Under the pieces are notes generated by a model. The model ran no database searches and was not told the DNA's origin. It worked only from the letters and a program-made list of their open reading frames with translations. Both the position numbers and the translations under genes were made by a program. From Micropterus salmoides (taxonomy: Eukaryota > Chordata > Actinopteri > Centrarchiformes > Centrarchidae): DNA of 64,000 nt. Of the stretch, positions 22,347 through 34,800 are shown in pieces. Location: positions 8,132,879 through 8,196,878 of the forward strand of contig NW_024044681.1 of the NCBI RefSeq assembly GCF_014851395.1, written 5' to 3'. Each line of letters opens with the position of its first letter. Position 1 is the first letter of the stretch.

Positions 22347-23694
22347 TAATTAAACTAACTAAAAACTAATACCACACAAACAATTTTCATCAGGTTTTGA
22401 GAAACCAAGTCCATATTCAACCAGGTATATCTTCAACCAAGTCCAGTTTAACCTTCGTTGGATATATTAATTCAATTCATTTAATTTATACAATGAATAT
22501 TAGCCTATGGTTACACTCATTTTTTTCAACCTGGGAATGACTGAGCCTTGGCATTACATATAATAGAAGGTGTATGCTTCCCCAATTATGCTGTTGTCAC
22601 TTAACTTGTTTTCCTTGAACATTCAAGCCAGGTTTGCACATATGAGCTCATGCTGCACAGCTGAATGTATAAAACAGTTAAATCACAAGGGTCTATTTCA
22701 GACCACACATGATTAAATCAAGAGAAATGCAGTTCTGTCTAATATATTCTTACAGTTTACAGGGTATGGGATGAGTCAGGGTTTATTGCTCCTCAGAATT
22801 GTGCATTAGTCTGCTGTATGTGCCTGCATGTGTTTAACAACCCAGTGACACCCTGAACAGTTCACAACCTGAACCATTGTAAATTCTGACTTGTGTGACA
22901 AGCTCTGCGGTGCCAAACAACATAATGGCCCTCAATGGAGTGCAGAGGGAGCTCCTCCCTGGAGTGGAACTGAATGAAATGTATTGAACGGCTTCTCATC
23001 AGGACACCAGTGTCAATTGGTAGAAAACAGGAGGAACAGAAGAGAAGACAATTTTTATTTTCTGCATTGATCTATGGTGGCTAGCCATTGTGCTTGTCTT
23101 TCCTTTCATCTTAACCTAAAACAAAGAAGCCATATGGAAAATCTTTTACATTCTTTTTACATGCACTAAAGGCATTTTTGCCTGGATTCTGAGGTAATTT
23201 GTGACTATACAGTAAATCCAGGCTCAGAATAGAATATTGTTTCATTTCACATCCAATGTTGGGATACCAATTATCAGGTGTGTTTATACAGAACTGAGGT
23301 CTGTGTGGGTTTAAAACATTTCAACTTAAGCAAATAATGTGTGCTTTATGACTCCACTTCAAGGAAGTACAAAGGGAAAAAATAAGTATAAGGAAAGAAA
23401 CTGGAGGAAAATAACAAAGAACTGGAGTACCTGGCAAGTGTCAGAGTCTCAGGCTAGAATTATGGCTCAAAGATACACGTCTCAGAGGATCTACAGCGGC
23501 GGACACCTCCCAAATCTCAACAATGTATTGTGTGGACTTCAAGAAATGTGATTTGATGTTGTGATTGGCTGTCAGGAGTTTTACATTTGTAAATCTATGT
23601 GAAACAGCCACACATTTGTCTACAATGCAGCCTCGTCAAATCGCTATATTGGTATATTGTTTTTGGTGAGTAATGATTATTTGTCCTGGAGTGG

Positions 23695-24740
23695 GTTTGG
23701 GAGTGTGCCCATCCAGTCTACATGTGCTTTGTAGATCTGGAGAAGGCGTATGTCCTGGTCCCCCTGGAGATACTGTGGGAGGTGCTGCGGGAGTATGGGG
23801 TGAGGGGGGCCCTTCTCAGGGCTATCCAATCCCTGTACATCCAAAGCGAGAGCTGTGTCCGAGTACTCGGCAGTAAGTCGGACTCCAGGTGAGGGTTGGC
23901 CTTCGCCAGGGCTGCGCTTTGTCACCAATCCTGTTTGTGATTTTCATGGACAGGATATCGAGGCGTAGTCGTGGCGAGGAGGGGCTGCGGTTCGGTGGGC
24001 TTGGGATCTCGTCACTGCTTTTTGCGGATGATGTGGTCCTGATGGCTTCATCGGTCCGTGACCTTCAGCTCTCACTAGATCGGTTCGCAGCAGAGTGCGA
24101 AGCGGTTGGGATGAGGATTAGCACCTCTAAATCTGTGGCCATGGTTCTCAGCAGGAAACCGGTGGAGTGCCAACTCCAAGTAGGGAATGAGTCCTTACCC
24201 CAAGTGAAGGAGTTCAACTGTGAGTTCAAGTACCTCGGGGTCTTGTTCACGAGTGAGGGGAGACTGGAGCAGGAGATTGGCTGGAGAATCGGAGCAGCGG
24301 GGGACGGTATTGCACTCGCTTTATCGCACCGTTGTGACAAAAAGAGAGCTGAGCCGTAAGGGTTTCCTCAGGCGGGTTACCGGTGTCTCCCTTACAGATA
24401 GGGTGAGAAGCTCGACCATCCGCGAGGAGCTCAGAGTAGAGCCGCTGCTCCTTTGCGTTGAAAGGAGCTAGTTGAGGTGGTTTGGGCATCTGGTAAGGAT
24501 GCCTCCTGGACGCCTCCCTAGGGAGGTGTTCCAGGCACGTCCAGCTGGGAGGAGGCCTCGGGGAAGACCCAGGACTAGGTGGAGAGATTATATCTCCACA
24601 CTGGCCTGGGAACGCCTCGGGATCCCCCAGTCAGAGCTGGTTAATGTGGCTCGAGAAAGAGAAGTTTGGGGTCCCCTGCTGGAGCTGCTGCCCCCGCGAC
24701 CCGACCCCGGATAAGCGGATGAAGATGGATGGATGGACGA
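23695..24740 (+). mobile_element. RTE-like LINE, 5'-truncated and internally deleted
   Basis: Plus-strand fragments encode the reverse transcriptase of a non-LTR retrotransposon: DLEKAYVLVPLEILWEVLRE, then, after a frameshift near 23888, VGLRQGCALSPILFV and the active-site FADD (24021-24032). The chain ends with LRTRW-type sequence RWFGHLVRMPPGRLPREVF...RPDPG and a (GATG)n tail. Compared with the usual order, about 40 residues between KRELSR and GFLRRVTGVS are missing near 24360, and a stop precedes RWFGHL. It is a dead copy. RTE-like is my best clade guess. Confidence 0.75.
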
Positions 24741-25361
24741 TTATTTGAAATTTTGAGCACAAAAACTGAGAAATAATGCGAAATAAAGCAGAACATTTGC
24801 TTTACATTTCATCATTACAGGGATGATGTTACAATTTCATTAAGTCAGGAAGTACTGTAAGTAAACATGAGTGAGCCCTCAAATAATCACACATTAAGTC
24901 TCTGACATCACATCACTTTCTTTCCCTGCATCCCATTGTTTGGACAATATGGTGGACAGCTTTCTGAGACCTCCTTCCAGGCAGTTCACTGTTCTAATAC
25001 GTTATGACTGCACTCCAATAAAGTGTAGATTTTTAACCTGTAGAAAACTGTGATCCAGGCTTGACAAAGCTTGATTGAGTAGAGACACGGGAGGAACAAA
25101 CTTTGCCCTCCAACTCTTTAAATATGTTTGTCACACTGACTGACTCGATTTGCCTGACTGGGTGACAGTGTGTCTGAGCAGTTCATTGTCCGTGACTGGT
25201 AACTGGTGTATGCTGGAGGAAGAAAGCTCAAGAAAACACAAAGCCGACACACACATACTTTCTTCCCAGGAGAAGCCCTGAATAAAATGCAGACTTTCAT
25301 CAGGAGACAAAGGGTCAACAACGGTGGCTGCAGGGGAACAAAGGGATGGTGTGTGCTGTAT

Positions 25362-25378
25362 GTGTGTGTGTGTGTGTT
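25362..25378. repeat. TG microsatellite
   Basis: A short uninterrupted (TG)n tract inside intron 6. Confidence 0.8.
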
Positions 25379-26654
25379 TGACAGCAGAAAGTGTAGTGAT
25401 TGCATACTGCTGTATGGTCACTGGAGTGTGTGAGCTTAGCAAAGAGAGATTGGACACTGTGTGGGCACTGATTTGTGGGGTGGAGATTGTTAGCTCTCGT
25501 TTGCCAGAGGGAGAAAACACAAACACACTTCACCTCCCTGGAGTTGTGTGGAATGAAACACACTGGCTTAAGGACAGACAACACTGATATGTCACTACTC
25601 AGATGAAGCTACTGATATTTAAACACAAGACTTAGAATAACAGCCAGAGGCATGTTCAGCTACAAATGCTTGCCAAAAAACATTGTTTCGCAAACCAACA
25701 AATATTAGATTTGTCAGATGCAATTACTTGAGGAAGTTGTGTAATTGGAATAGCAAAACATTTTAGATTATTATTATTATGAGGCATTTAAAATCTGCAG
25801 AGCTTTTACACAGCGGATGACTGCCCGGACATTAATCACTGTCACACCAGGAGCTGACACTGGGTTTCAAGTGAAAGAAAGGCCCCAACAAGACATCAGA
25901 ATTTATCAACGTGTTGGTAGAATTTAAATTTGAAAGTTGCTGTTGTTATTGAACACAGCAGCGCAGCTGAAGGGCTGTAATTAGCTTTGGCAAGCCTTTC
26001 AAGCTTAGCTACCACATCTAACAGGGCAAAAAATAATGTCAATATTACTTTTAAATAATAATATTGATTAATATTTTGATTTTGTTGTACACAAACCACA
26101 GAATTGTTTATTTTCAATGATACCTGGCACAATGAATTCCCTTCATATTAACTTGTGTCCTTGAAAATACTAATTCTTATGTACTTCCTTAATGTATCAT
26201 CTGACTTCAATACTCACTAATGAAAATAATCAATAGCCTCAGCCTAATTTGACTGTGTTCAGCTGATATATTTATCATTTGGTAACAGCAGACTACAAAT
26301 TAGTTTGGTCAGCATGCTGGTAGAGGAATATGCACGTAAATAATCAATGCTCAGCACACATGTGAACATTCATAGCACTTTGTTGAAGGCTCACTGGATT
26401 ACCAAAGAAATAGTACTAGTTATCTTTCTCTTTTCTGTCCAACACTGCGCCACTGTTGAAAAACAGAGGAACACACCTGTAGCTGCACAGCACTTCATTT
26501 AAAATGGTAATGCGTTGACCCAAAGACACCACTCACACTGCGGCTGCTGTGTTGCTTAGCAACTACTTGTTTAGCAGATGTTCAGAAACAAATTTGACTT
26601 TTTTGCTGGAGGGCATTTAATTGAATTTATTCTTATATGATTATACCATTTACG

Positions 26655-27370
26655 GTATCTCACAAAAGTGAGTTCACCCCTCACATTTTTGTAAATACTT
26701 GATAATATCTTTTCATGTGACAACGCTGAAGAAATGACACTTTGCTACAGTGTAAAGTAGTGAGTGTGCAGCTGGTATAACAGTGCAAATTTGCTGTCCC
26801 CTCAAAATAACACATCAAACAGCCATTAATGTCTAAAGCGGTGGCGCTGTGAGTACACTCCTAAGTGAAAATATCCAAATTGGGCCCAAAGTGTCAATAT
26901 TTTGTTTGGCCACCATAATTTTCCAGCACTGCCTCCATGCCCCTCTTGGGCCTGGAGTTCAGCAGAGCTTCACAGGTCGACACCGGAGTCCTCTTCCACT
27001 CCTCCATGACAGCATGACATCAGAGAGCTGGTGGATGTTAGAGACCTTGTGCTCCTCCACCTCGGGTTTGAGGAGCCCCACAGATGCTCAGTAGGGTTCA
27101 GGTCTGGAGACATGCTCGGCCAGTCCATCACCTTTACCCTCAGCTTCTTTAGCGAGGCAGCGGTCGTCTTGGAGGTGTGTTTGGGGTCGTTATCATGTTG
27201 GAATACTGCCCTGCGGCCCAGTGTTTGAAGAGAGAGGATCCCGCTCTGCTTCAGTATGTCACAGTACATGTTGGCATTCATGGTTCCCTCAATGAACTGC
27301 AGCTCCACAGTGCCGGCAGCACTCATGCAGCCCCAGACCAGGACACTCCCTCCACCTGCTGGACTGTAGG
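26655..27370 (-). mobile_element. Tc1-like transposon, 5' half lost
   Basis: The minus strand encodes the C-terminal part of a Tc1-like transposase. It starts at SAAGTVELQFIEGTMNANMY, includes the second catalytic Asp in VFQHDNDPKHTSK and reaches the final acidic residue in SPDLNPTEHLWG. After that the reading frame breaks. The DNA-binding domain and first Asp are absent, with the break at about 27370. The left end carries a terminal repeat (acggtatctcacaaaagtga). A relative in opposite orientation lies at 53735-53935. Confidence 0.75.
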
Positions 27371-28530
27371 TAAGACGAGCCCGTTCTCAACGCAGGGCGT
27401 CCAATACCAACGCTTTCAGAAAAAGTGACAAAACGTACGTTTGTGATAAAGGTGTTGACAGCCCCCGAAGCCCCTACCCTTACCACAACCATCAGAAATG
27501 TTAGTCCCTAAACCTAAGTCACTGACTTTATGCATGTCGACCGGCTAACCCCGCAGCTGCTAACAGGTAGGCATTTCAAAACATTCTAGCCACTCTAGCA
27601 GTGCAAGTCAACATTAAATCTGCTAAATATTATCATGTTAGCATGTTTGCATGCTGATATTGTCATTTAGCTCAAATGCCCTAGTACAGTCTCAAGGAGC
27701 CGCTAAAATGGCTTTAGTTCTGAGGTTTTTCAGATCTAAAATGACATAACTGATATGACACTAAACACAAACACACATACATATAAATTCTGTACAGGCA
27801 GACTATCTGAGACTCCTTTTCATTACATGTTCTCACACACTATGAGGTACAAGGTCAGTATCGACCTGTATGATGGTGGCAACAAATATGCGCAGTTAAG
27901 TCTTTCACATCTATTCTTGTAGTATTTCAAAGAAAGGTAAAGAGAGAATGGTGCAGCTCTGAATGGCTCTAATTACCTTGTCATCCATTTTGATTATTTT
28001 TATATTTTCAAAAAGGCAATCACTTTGAAAACACAGTGGCAAATTGGATTTGCACACAGACTTCTGTTTTCAGCTAGTGAGCAGCTTACTGTAGGCTATA
28101 TACGGTATTATATTTGCTATATTTCGATACATTGTACTGCACTGTTTGTTATTGATGCTTTAGACAGATTTGTTTTACTTAACAAACTGTCAAACACTGA
28201 AAACTTAGATTTAATGTCTGGCTCTTCTTCAGTTATTCTTTGATTAACAGTTTCTGATTTAAATCATCTCTTTGCTAATGATTTTGCCAATTATAGACTA
28301 TTTCACTTTGCCAAAGTTGAAGACATCTGCCGGGAGAATGTATCAGTTTCTCAGCTGGACAAAACACTGTCAAGTGTCAGTCCCCTGGAGGAATAAAGAT
28401 TTAACTCAATGGGCCATGAATATTCCAACTCACAATTTAGATTTAATTAGAACTGCTCAAGTTGCCATTCTCTATTTCAGTCTATTGACCTTGAGGAAAG
28501 AGAGAGCCAAGGCCTGAGCTTACAATGAAG

Positions 28531-28582
28531 TCTGAGAGAGTGAGAGAGTGAGAGTGAGAGTGAGAGTGTGAGAGAGAGAGGT
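28531..28582. repeat. GAGAGT/GA microsatellite
   Basis: Alternating (GA)n and GAGAGT units in 'gagagagtgagagagtgaga' and onward. A simple repeat within intron 6. Confidence 0.85.
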
Positions 28583-30000
28583 GTGATGGACAAAAGAGAC
28601 AGTGACAATTGTACCATCCGTCCACCCACCCACAGACACACACACACACCTCCAAGATGGATTTTGCTGTCCTACTGTGCCTCATTCTCCGCTGCGGCAA
28701 TGTCAATCTGAATGAAAATGAAAATCTTTGCGACTCAAATTGGATTTGCACTGATGAAGGTCATTTCATTGGGCAAGAAGAGCAGACTAATTCACGGAAT
28801 GAGGATTGATTCTGATTGTTCTGTAGCTCATTTCTTCTTCTTTAGTCTCTTATCTTCCTGCAACACAGCCACCCTGCCTGATGATACATACTGTATTTCC
28901 CAGGACACCCAAATAGTCTTTGGCATCCAAGCATAGAGAAAAGTTGTCTAACTAATCCCTCAAGGCTCACAAATGGACTGTCTGGCATCACAATGCACAG
29001 TTATCTGGCCTTATAAATAGCAATGTGTGTCTCTGGGTAGAGTTTCTTTATTCTGGCCTCTGTTACTTAAAGGTTACCTGTTAGTATCGAACACTCATCA
29101 GTACTGTTTGCACTGGAGATGTCATATAACAATATATATTATGTCTTTGTATAAATTAAATTAACTTTCCAAAGGGTAATTATGCATGTAATTGAAACAA
29201 GCAACTAGGCTCATTATTTAAATTTCATCAATCAATTAACCTTAACTACCTTTTCCATTAAGTGATCCATCGTTTGGTCTATAAAATGTCACAAATTACA
29301 CAACAAGTAGTTTCAACCAAGCAATCTGATTCAACCAGACAATTAAAATATGATCAAACATTGATTTATATGGTGGACTTAGTTTTGAGGAATGGTTGGA
29401 AAAGGACACAAAACCAAAACGCGACAGATCGAAAGTCGCAATGTCGAATGAAAAGCTCAGTCAATAAGAGAAGTCAAGGAATGAAGTCGGTGCGTCCCGG
29501 TCAACTTCATGGGCTGTTTCCAGGACTGTCTTTGGATTTTGCAACAGGATTCTCCACGAATGTTATGGTTAAATTAGAAGTAACCAGGGTTAGCGCTACT
29601 CCATTAACAGCTTTGTTGGGTTTAGAGCAGGCATTAATCACTTTATTAACAACCCTCCTCTTAGTCAGCACGGTGTATCACTACGAGGGCTGACCAATAA
29701 TTCTTAATTGTGGAAACACCACAGTTTCCCCAAATCCCATTGTGACAATATGAAATACCTTATTTTATCTGGCCAACAGTCAAAAACCTAAAACCTCAAA
29801 AACAAATGTATTCCTTTTTCAATTAAATTTGCTTAAAATTATTACTTTGAACAACAGAACTGCTTAAAACAATAACATAATATGTTTTTATGTCTATCTC
29901 ACAATAATATTAAAGTTGCTAAATGATAAGATCCAATTTTTGGCAAGCCTTCATAATTAAACAGGGCCATTCTGACAATAAACATATACACTTCCTCAGT

Positions 30001-30516
30001 GAAGAAGGTGAAGAAGAAGGTGAAGATGAAGAAGAAGGTGAAGAAGGTGAAGGTGAAGATGAAGAAGGTGAAGAAGATGAAGATGAAGAAGATGAAGAAG
30101 GTGAAGGTGAAGAAGAAGGTGAAGAAGATGAAGAAGGTGAAGGTGAAGAAGAAGGTGAAGAAGATGAAGATGAAGAAGGTGAAGGTGAAGAAGAAGGTGA
30201 AGAAGAAGGTGAAGAAGAAGGTGAAGAAGAAGATGAAGAAGGTGAAGAAGATGAAGAAGAAGGTGAAGAAGAAGGTGAAGAAGAAGGTGAAGAAGAAGAT
30301 GAAGAAGGTGAAGAAGATGAAGAAGAAGGTGAAGGTGAAGAAGAAGGTGAAGAAGAAGATGAAGAAGGTGAAGAAGATGAAGAAGAAGGTGAAGGTGAAG
30401 AAGAAGGTGAAGAAGGTGAAGAAGAAGGTGAAGAAGAAGGTGAAGAAGAAGATGAAGAAGGTGAAGAAGATGAAGAAGAAGGTGAAGAAGGTGAAGAAGA
30501 AGGTGAAGAAGAAGAA
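30001..30516. repeat. GAA/GGT/GAT triplet repeat, 516 bp
   Basis: There are 172 consecutive triplets, nearly all GAA, GGT or GAT on the plus strand, so the minus strand (the galnt10 transcript sense) is UUC/ACC/AUC. Because none of these triplets forms a stop in any register, long ORFs appear on both strands (acidic Glu/Gly/Asp on plus frame 1, Lys-rich in another, Phe- or Ser-rich on minus). These are composition artefacts, not genes. Higher-order copying is visible: 30301-30355 and 30361-30415 are identical at a 60-bp period. The array sits 339 bp past the exon 6 donor. Confidence 0.92.
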
Positions 30517-30855
30517 TGTTTCCATGACACAGTAAATTTGTTAATTGCAAGAGGTGGCAAAGTGTCATAAATATGCCTCTTCTTAGTACATTCATAATCC
30601 AGCCCTGTTCAGCTATCGCTTCATCAGACCAGTCGGTTGAATCCAAACAGAAGGGGTCAGCTTTCTCTTTCTAAATGCTATTGTGCCCCTAGCTACAACA
30701 TTCAGACTGCGGCTCGTGCTTGTGTTAAGATCTGGTGGTGAAATTGCAGCTTAAAGCTCCTGCATTCGCGTGCTTGTGGACCATGTTTGTGTCCTCAGAT
30801 AATCTGCAAAAAATTATGTCACAAATGTAAATTTGTTCAAAATAACTGGACTCAC

Positions 30856-31039
30856 TCAAAGGGTTCACTGGGGTCGTCCTTCTGCAGTTCTGTAGGGATG
30901 GGTATCCGTTTGTAGTACATTTCCCAGTCAAACGCCCCTCGCATGGCGTCCCCTGCCTGCGTCTCATAGCCAAAGTTGTCATGGTCGATTACATCTATCA
31001 TAGGACACACAATGGTCTTCCTGTTCTGGGCGATTCGGT
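30856..31039 (-). CDS. galnt10: galnt10 exon 6 (catalytic domain, middle)
   Basis: This 184-bp exon has acceptor ...gtctctcag and donor TTTGA|gtgagt. It supplies RIAQNRKTIVCPMIDVIDHD through ...KDDPSEPF and ends with two bases of a Glu codon finished in exon 7. The stretch CPMIDVID followed by GAFDWEMYYKRIP is strongly conserved in GALNT10 and related isoenzymes and lines the substrate cleft in solved family structures. A long GAA/GGT/GAT repeat begins 339 bp downstream of this donor in transcript orientation. Confidence 0.96.
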
Positions 31040-31676
31040 CTGAGAGACACAGAGGGTGGCAGAAGGGTTGGTAGGCAGGTAATGACAATAGATATTGTAG
31101 AAAAGTTGTAGATAGATGGAACCTCTATAGCCAAGAAATACAATCTACTGCAACTCCTCTTATTTACTGTAGAAGTCTGGGAGCTGGGAGAGCTTCAACA
31201 AAAGCATAATGGTCCAATCTCAGACTGTTTCATTGTAATAGTTTTTACAGCTCTGGTAAGGGAGAGGACTGCAGTACTTCACAAGAAGAGAAAAATCTGA
31301 TTTGAGAAAAGTACGAGAAAAGTATAATATAAAATTTCTTCTGCACAGAGCTTTGTTTTTTACAATATACCTTTTTTCTTTTTCTATCATATCCTGTTAA
31401 TCATCTTGCGACCCTTCAGATTTATTTTGAGAGGTCCTGGCTCCCAGTTTGGGAACCACTGAATGTTTTTTTATCAGTCAGCTGTAGCAATTGGGTATAG
31501 AGTTGAGGTTAGAATAAGGATTGGGTTCACATTAGGGGAGAGTGTAGGCATGTAATGGTGATGAGTTAATAATAATAATCATCATCATCTTTATTTGTAT
31601 TGCACCTTTCATACATAAAATGCAGCTCAAAGTGCTTTACATCATGAGCACTTAGTTATGTGCGTTTGTTCCTCAC
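31040..31676 (-). other. galnt10: galnt10 intron 5
   Basis: At 637 bp this is the shortest intron in the window. It contains a repeat tail (31556-31646) close to the exon 5 donor and otherwise nothing I recognise. Confidence 0.88.
31556..31646 (-). mobile_element. retroposon 3' tail with TAA/ATC microsatellite
   Basis: Read on the minus strand, this is 'gatgtaaagcactttgagct ... caaataaagatgatgatg' followed by (ATT)n, the standard 3' end of several teleost LINE/SINE families. It lies only about 30 bp from the gtgagg donor of exon 5. Confidence 0.6.
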
Positions 31677-31862
31677 CCAGCAGCGGAGGCAGCCAGTTGA
31701 CGTTGGACTCACAGTGGGAGTCTAGGAAGGTGATGACTTCTCCTTTAGCGGCAGCAGCTCCAAGCAGCCGAGTCCTGATCAGCCCCTCTCGTTTCTTGGT
31801 TCTAAGGATGCGAACCTTCGGCAAGCGCACCATGTACTCCTCTAGTGCCACCTTTAGGTGCT
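31677..31862 (-). CDS. galnt10: galnt10 exon 5 (DXH metal-binding motif)
   Basis: This 186-bp exon has acceptor ...aatctctgcag and donor CTGG|gtgagg. It runs from EHLKVALEEYMVRLPKVRIL to ...NVNWLPPLL and ends with the first base of an Asp codon. It carries KKREGLIRTR and, at 31714-31722, the DSH triplet within FLDSHCE. From family knowledge, the Asp and His of this DXH motif bind Mn2+ with the donor diphosphate. Both key residues are intact, so an active enzyme is expected. The exon is separated from exon 6 by only 637 bp. A repeat-derived segment ends about 30 bp past its donor. Confidence 0.96.
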
Positions 31863-34800
31863 CTGCAGAGATTGAGACAGAGACAGCAGTAATCAGAATG
31901 GTGAATAATATAAAATTATATTGATGATTGTATTGATGTGAAGCTTCCCTAAGCTCTCTTGAGGAAAAGAAACTAAAACTAAACCATTAGCTGTCATCAT
32001 CAAACAAGACATCTGCATATGCCACCTGCTCCAAACTGAAATGTTTCCCTTTAGGCATCTTCATAATAACACTCTCTCACCCATACTGGGACATTTTTTA
32101 TATTTTCACTTACTTTTCTGCACTCAAAGCCTTTTTTTTTTTAATATCTTTATGTCATGAGACAGAATGTTACCCTAAAGAGAAAGAATACAACTGTGAG
32201 GAATGAAAACTGAAATTTAATCAGCCCCTCCAAACATGTGGTCATAAAGCATTTTGGCAAAAAAACAAAACAGTGTTTTTTCTCAAATTGCAGTGATGCT
32301 CAACATTTTATCGAACACAATTCATAATGCCCTACGAGGGAATGATATATATTGCATCCTCCAATAATATGTTTATTGTCACTGAGTCATGTGTTGATGC
32401 AACACGTGACAGAGTTCAGATCAAACTGATTTTGAGTCTTTCTTAAGCTGTAGTGATTCAGTAAATCTCAAGACAGAGGAAAATGTCAGCGAAATGAAAC
32501 ATACTGGAATATACTGGAAGGTAAAGAAATAAATAAATACAAAAGAGAGAAAAAAAACTGAAAGAAAGTATTAATCAATCAGTCCACAGAGCGGCATTTG
32601 ACAGAAATCAATCCTCACCTAAATGGAACCTGTAAATCTTTCTGCTCAAACGTCAAGTCCGTTCTGACAGGTCAAAAAAAACCCATTGAGCCAGAGTCAT
32701 GGCCATGTTACATTCGCTGTCTGTGTACTGACACTGTGTTTTCAAAGCTGAAACTAACTGTAAGCTGGGCCAGAATGGCTCCTGTCCCGGCTCTTTTTCC
32801 TCTGCTCTGGCGATCACTGCACCCCCGTGAGGCTCTGGCTCGGTGGATTGTCTAAGGGCCGCTGTCATGTTTCAGCAATAAAGCCGGGAAAAAATAAAAA
32901 AAAAAAAAAACAGATGAAAAACAAAAGTGTGGCAAAGTTTGAAGGAGCTAACGGCTGCTGCATCTACATGCTGTTGCCAATATTTTGATGCCTTCAGGCC
33001 ATCTATTATTTCGCTGAGTCATGCAGGTAAATTGTTCTTCTTGACCCATGATTGCACACATACACTTTCACTAACTAACAGCCCTTTTGTAGAATGCAAT
33101 GGAAGCTGTAACACCCTAAATCAATTCAGATTCAAAGAGATGAACTTTTATGGCCGTTCTTCAGTGAAATATCATGTATTGTATTTTATTTCTTCATCTT
33201 TTCTGAATCTGTCGCTGAACTTTAACACAAGAAAAGTTTGTAAAGCCTGATAAAAAGGGCCACTATTTGTAGTAGAATTTGTAGTAGAATTTGTAGAATA
33301 CAGACAGACAGGCCAGACGTTAATAAAATTACCTCTGTCAGTATTCCTCATTGATAGCAGTTCTTACAAAAAGGGCCACTGTCACAGAGGAACCCCCCAC
33401 CACCACCTCCAACACAACCACTAATTGGATTCTGAATATCAGAGGAGAGGATGGAGGGAAGGCAGCAGTGCTTTCAAACCTTTACAGGATAAAGTGGCAG
33501 GCAGGATGTCTTTATCTCTGCAGTCTGCTGTTGTTCCTGCTCCATCCTTGCTTTCCATTTTGCCCCTCCTTTGTTCCACTCTTCATCTTCCCTCCCTCAT
33601 TCAACTCGTCCTTCTGTTTTGAAGCCGCCGCCTCTTAGGGAGGAACTCCTGATCCCAAGGGACAGCTGACACATTGAAGACAGCAGGACCAGCCAAAACC
33701 AACAAACCTGAAACCAGCAGGCCTTCAAATCTGTCTCTCTGCCCTCTCACAATCTCCCTCCATCCTTCTTTCCTTCCTCTCTCCTGTGATTTAGTTTTCA
33801 ATGAGCCTGAGTGAATGACAGCTCATCTCCTCAAGTCAAACAGCATCAAAACCCGCCAAGCCAGTTCAAACCAGAGTGTTTGGGCAAGACCAGATCTGAC
33901 CAGACATTATTAAAGCAGAGCAAACCAAATTAGAAGAGCGTAGCAATCAAGACCAGAGTGAGGAGAGTTGTCTATAAAAATGTCCCACAGGCCTCTGCTA
34001 ATCCCGAAAGCCCCATTTGGGAAGCAGCCTGCCTGACGGTCTGGCTCAAATGAAGCCGTGATCCATGTGTTAAAGTTAGAGCCAAAAGTTTAGCCGTAAA
34101 GCCAAGTAATGGATTATTTACCAAGGCAATAATCCAATCTGCCTGTGACATTAACATACAGCGCAGTCAGAAAGTACGGATAGTGTCATATTTGAGAAGA
34201 AATAGGATAAAGAGCTGAGTTTTGCTTTGATTTAAGGGTGGTTACATCTACACCAGAGGACACTGTAGAAACTGCAGCATCAATAAAAGACACAAGAATG
34301 TAATTTCTATCATAACTATATAAACATTCAATAAATGTTTTTTTAACACACCATAACGCAATTGTATGTTGATATAAGGCCATTATTAAGTGTTCACTAA
34401 TGCACACTATTCAGCAATTATAACTGCTCCTATGAAAACATTTCATATCATCATCACAAATGAGTTTTACTATACATTCATTATCTGTTGCTGAGGAGTT
34501 ACAGTTACAGCACGCTATAAAATATGTTTTTATACCGCAAATGCTAAATAGGAGGGTTAAAGTATTTTTGCAACATTATATTTAGTTTATCATTCAGTTA
34601 AGACTATGGATAAAATAACCCGATGAGAATGTCTGGGTTTGACGAATCCGGCAAATTAAATACAACGAGACACATACTTCATTACTTTGATAACAGATCT
34701 TACAAAAAATCCAATATTGCTATAAAATGACCCTGTTCATTTATTCACTACGATGGTCAAATAAAACCAGAGGTGTGAAGTGATGAGTCACCGCGGTATA

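Larger units (their letters stand above)
20492..30855 (-). other. galnt10: galnt10 intron 6
   Basis: This 10364-bp intron contains a TTAA MITE (20854-21301), LINE and SINE fragments (21610-21660, 22158-22346, 23695-24740), a Tc1 relic (26655-27370), short microsatellites and the large triplet repeat (30001-30516). I identified nothing in 24750-26650 or 27380-29990 apart from simple repeats. Confidence 0.85.

Noticed and set aside
28531..28582. CRISPR-like direct repeats
   Set aside because: The periodicity is a simple GA/GAGAGT microsatellite with no spacers; the host is a vertebrate.
29262..29693. 143-codon plus-strand ORF
   Set aside because: It matches no family I know, has no exon-like context, and lies antisense in a galnt10 intron; it could be a chance or degraded retroelement frame.
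29899..30646. Overlapping long ORFs of 178-216 codons on both strands
   Set aside because: They are produced by the GAA/GGT/GAT repeat, which has no stop in any register; the products are low-complexity and overlap on opposite strands.
34160..34190. Tc1-type end (cagtcagaaagtacggatag)
   Set aside because: Only one short match was seen, with no partner end or coding text.
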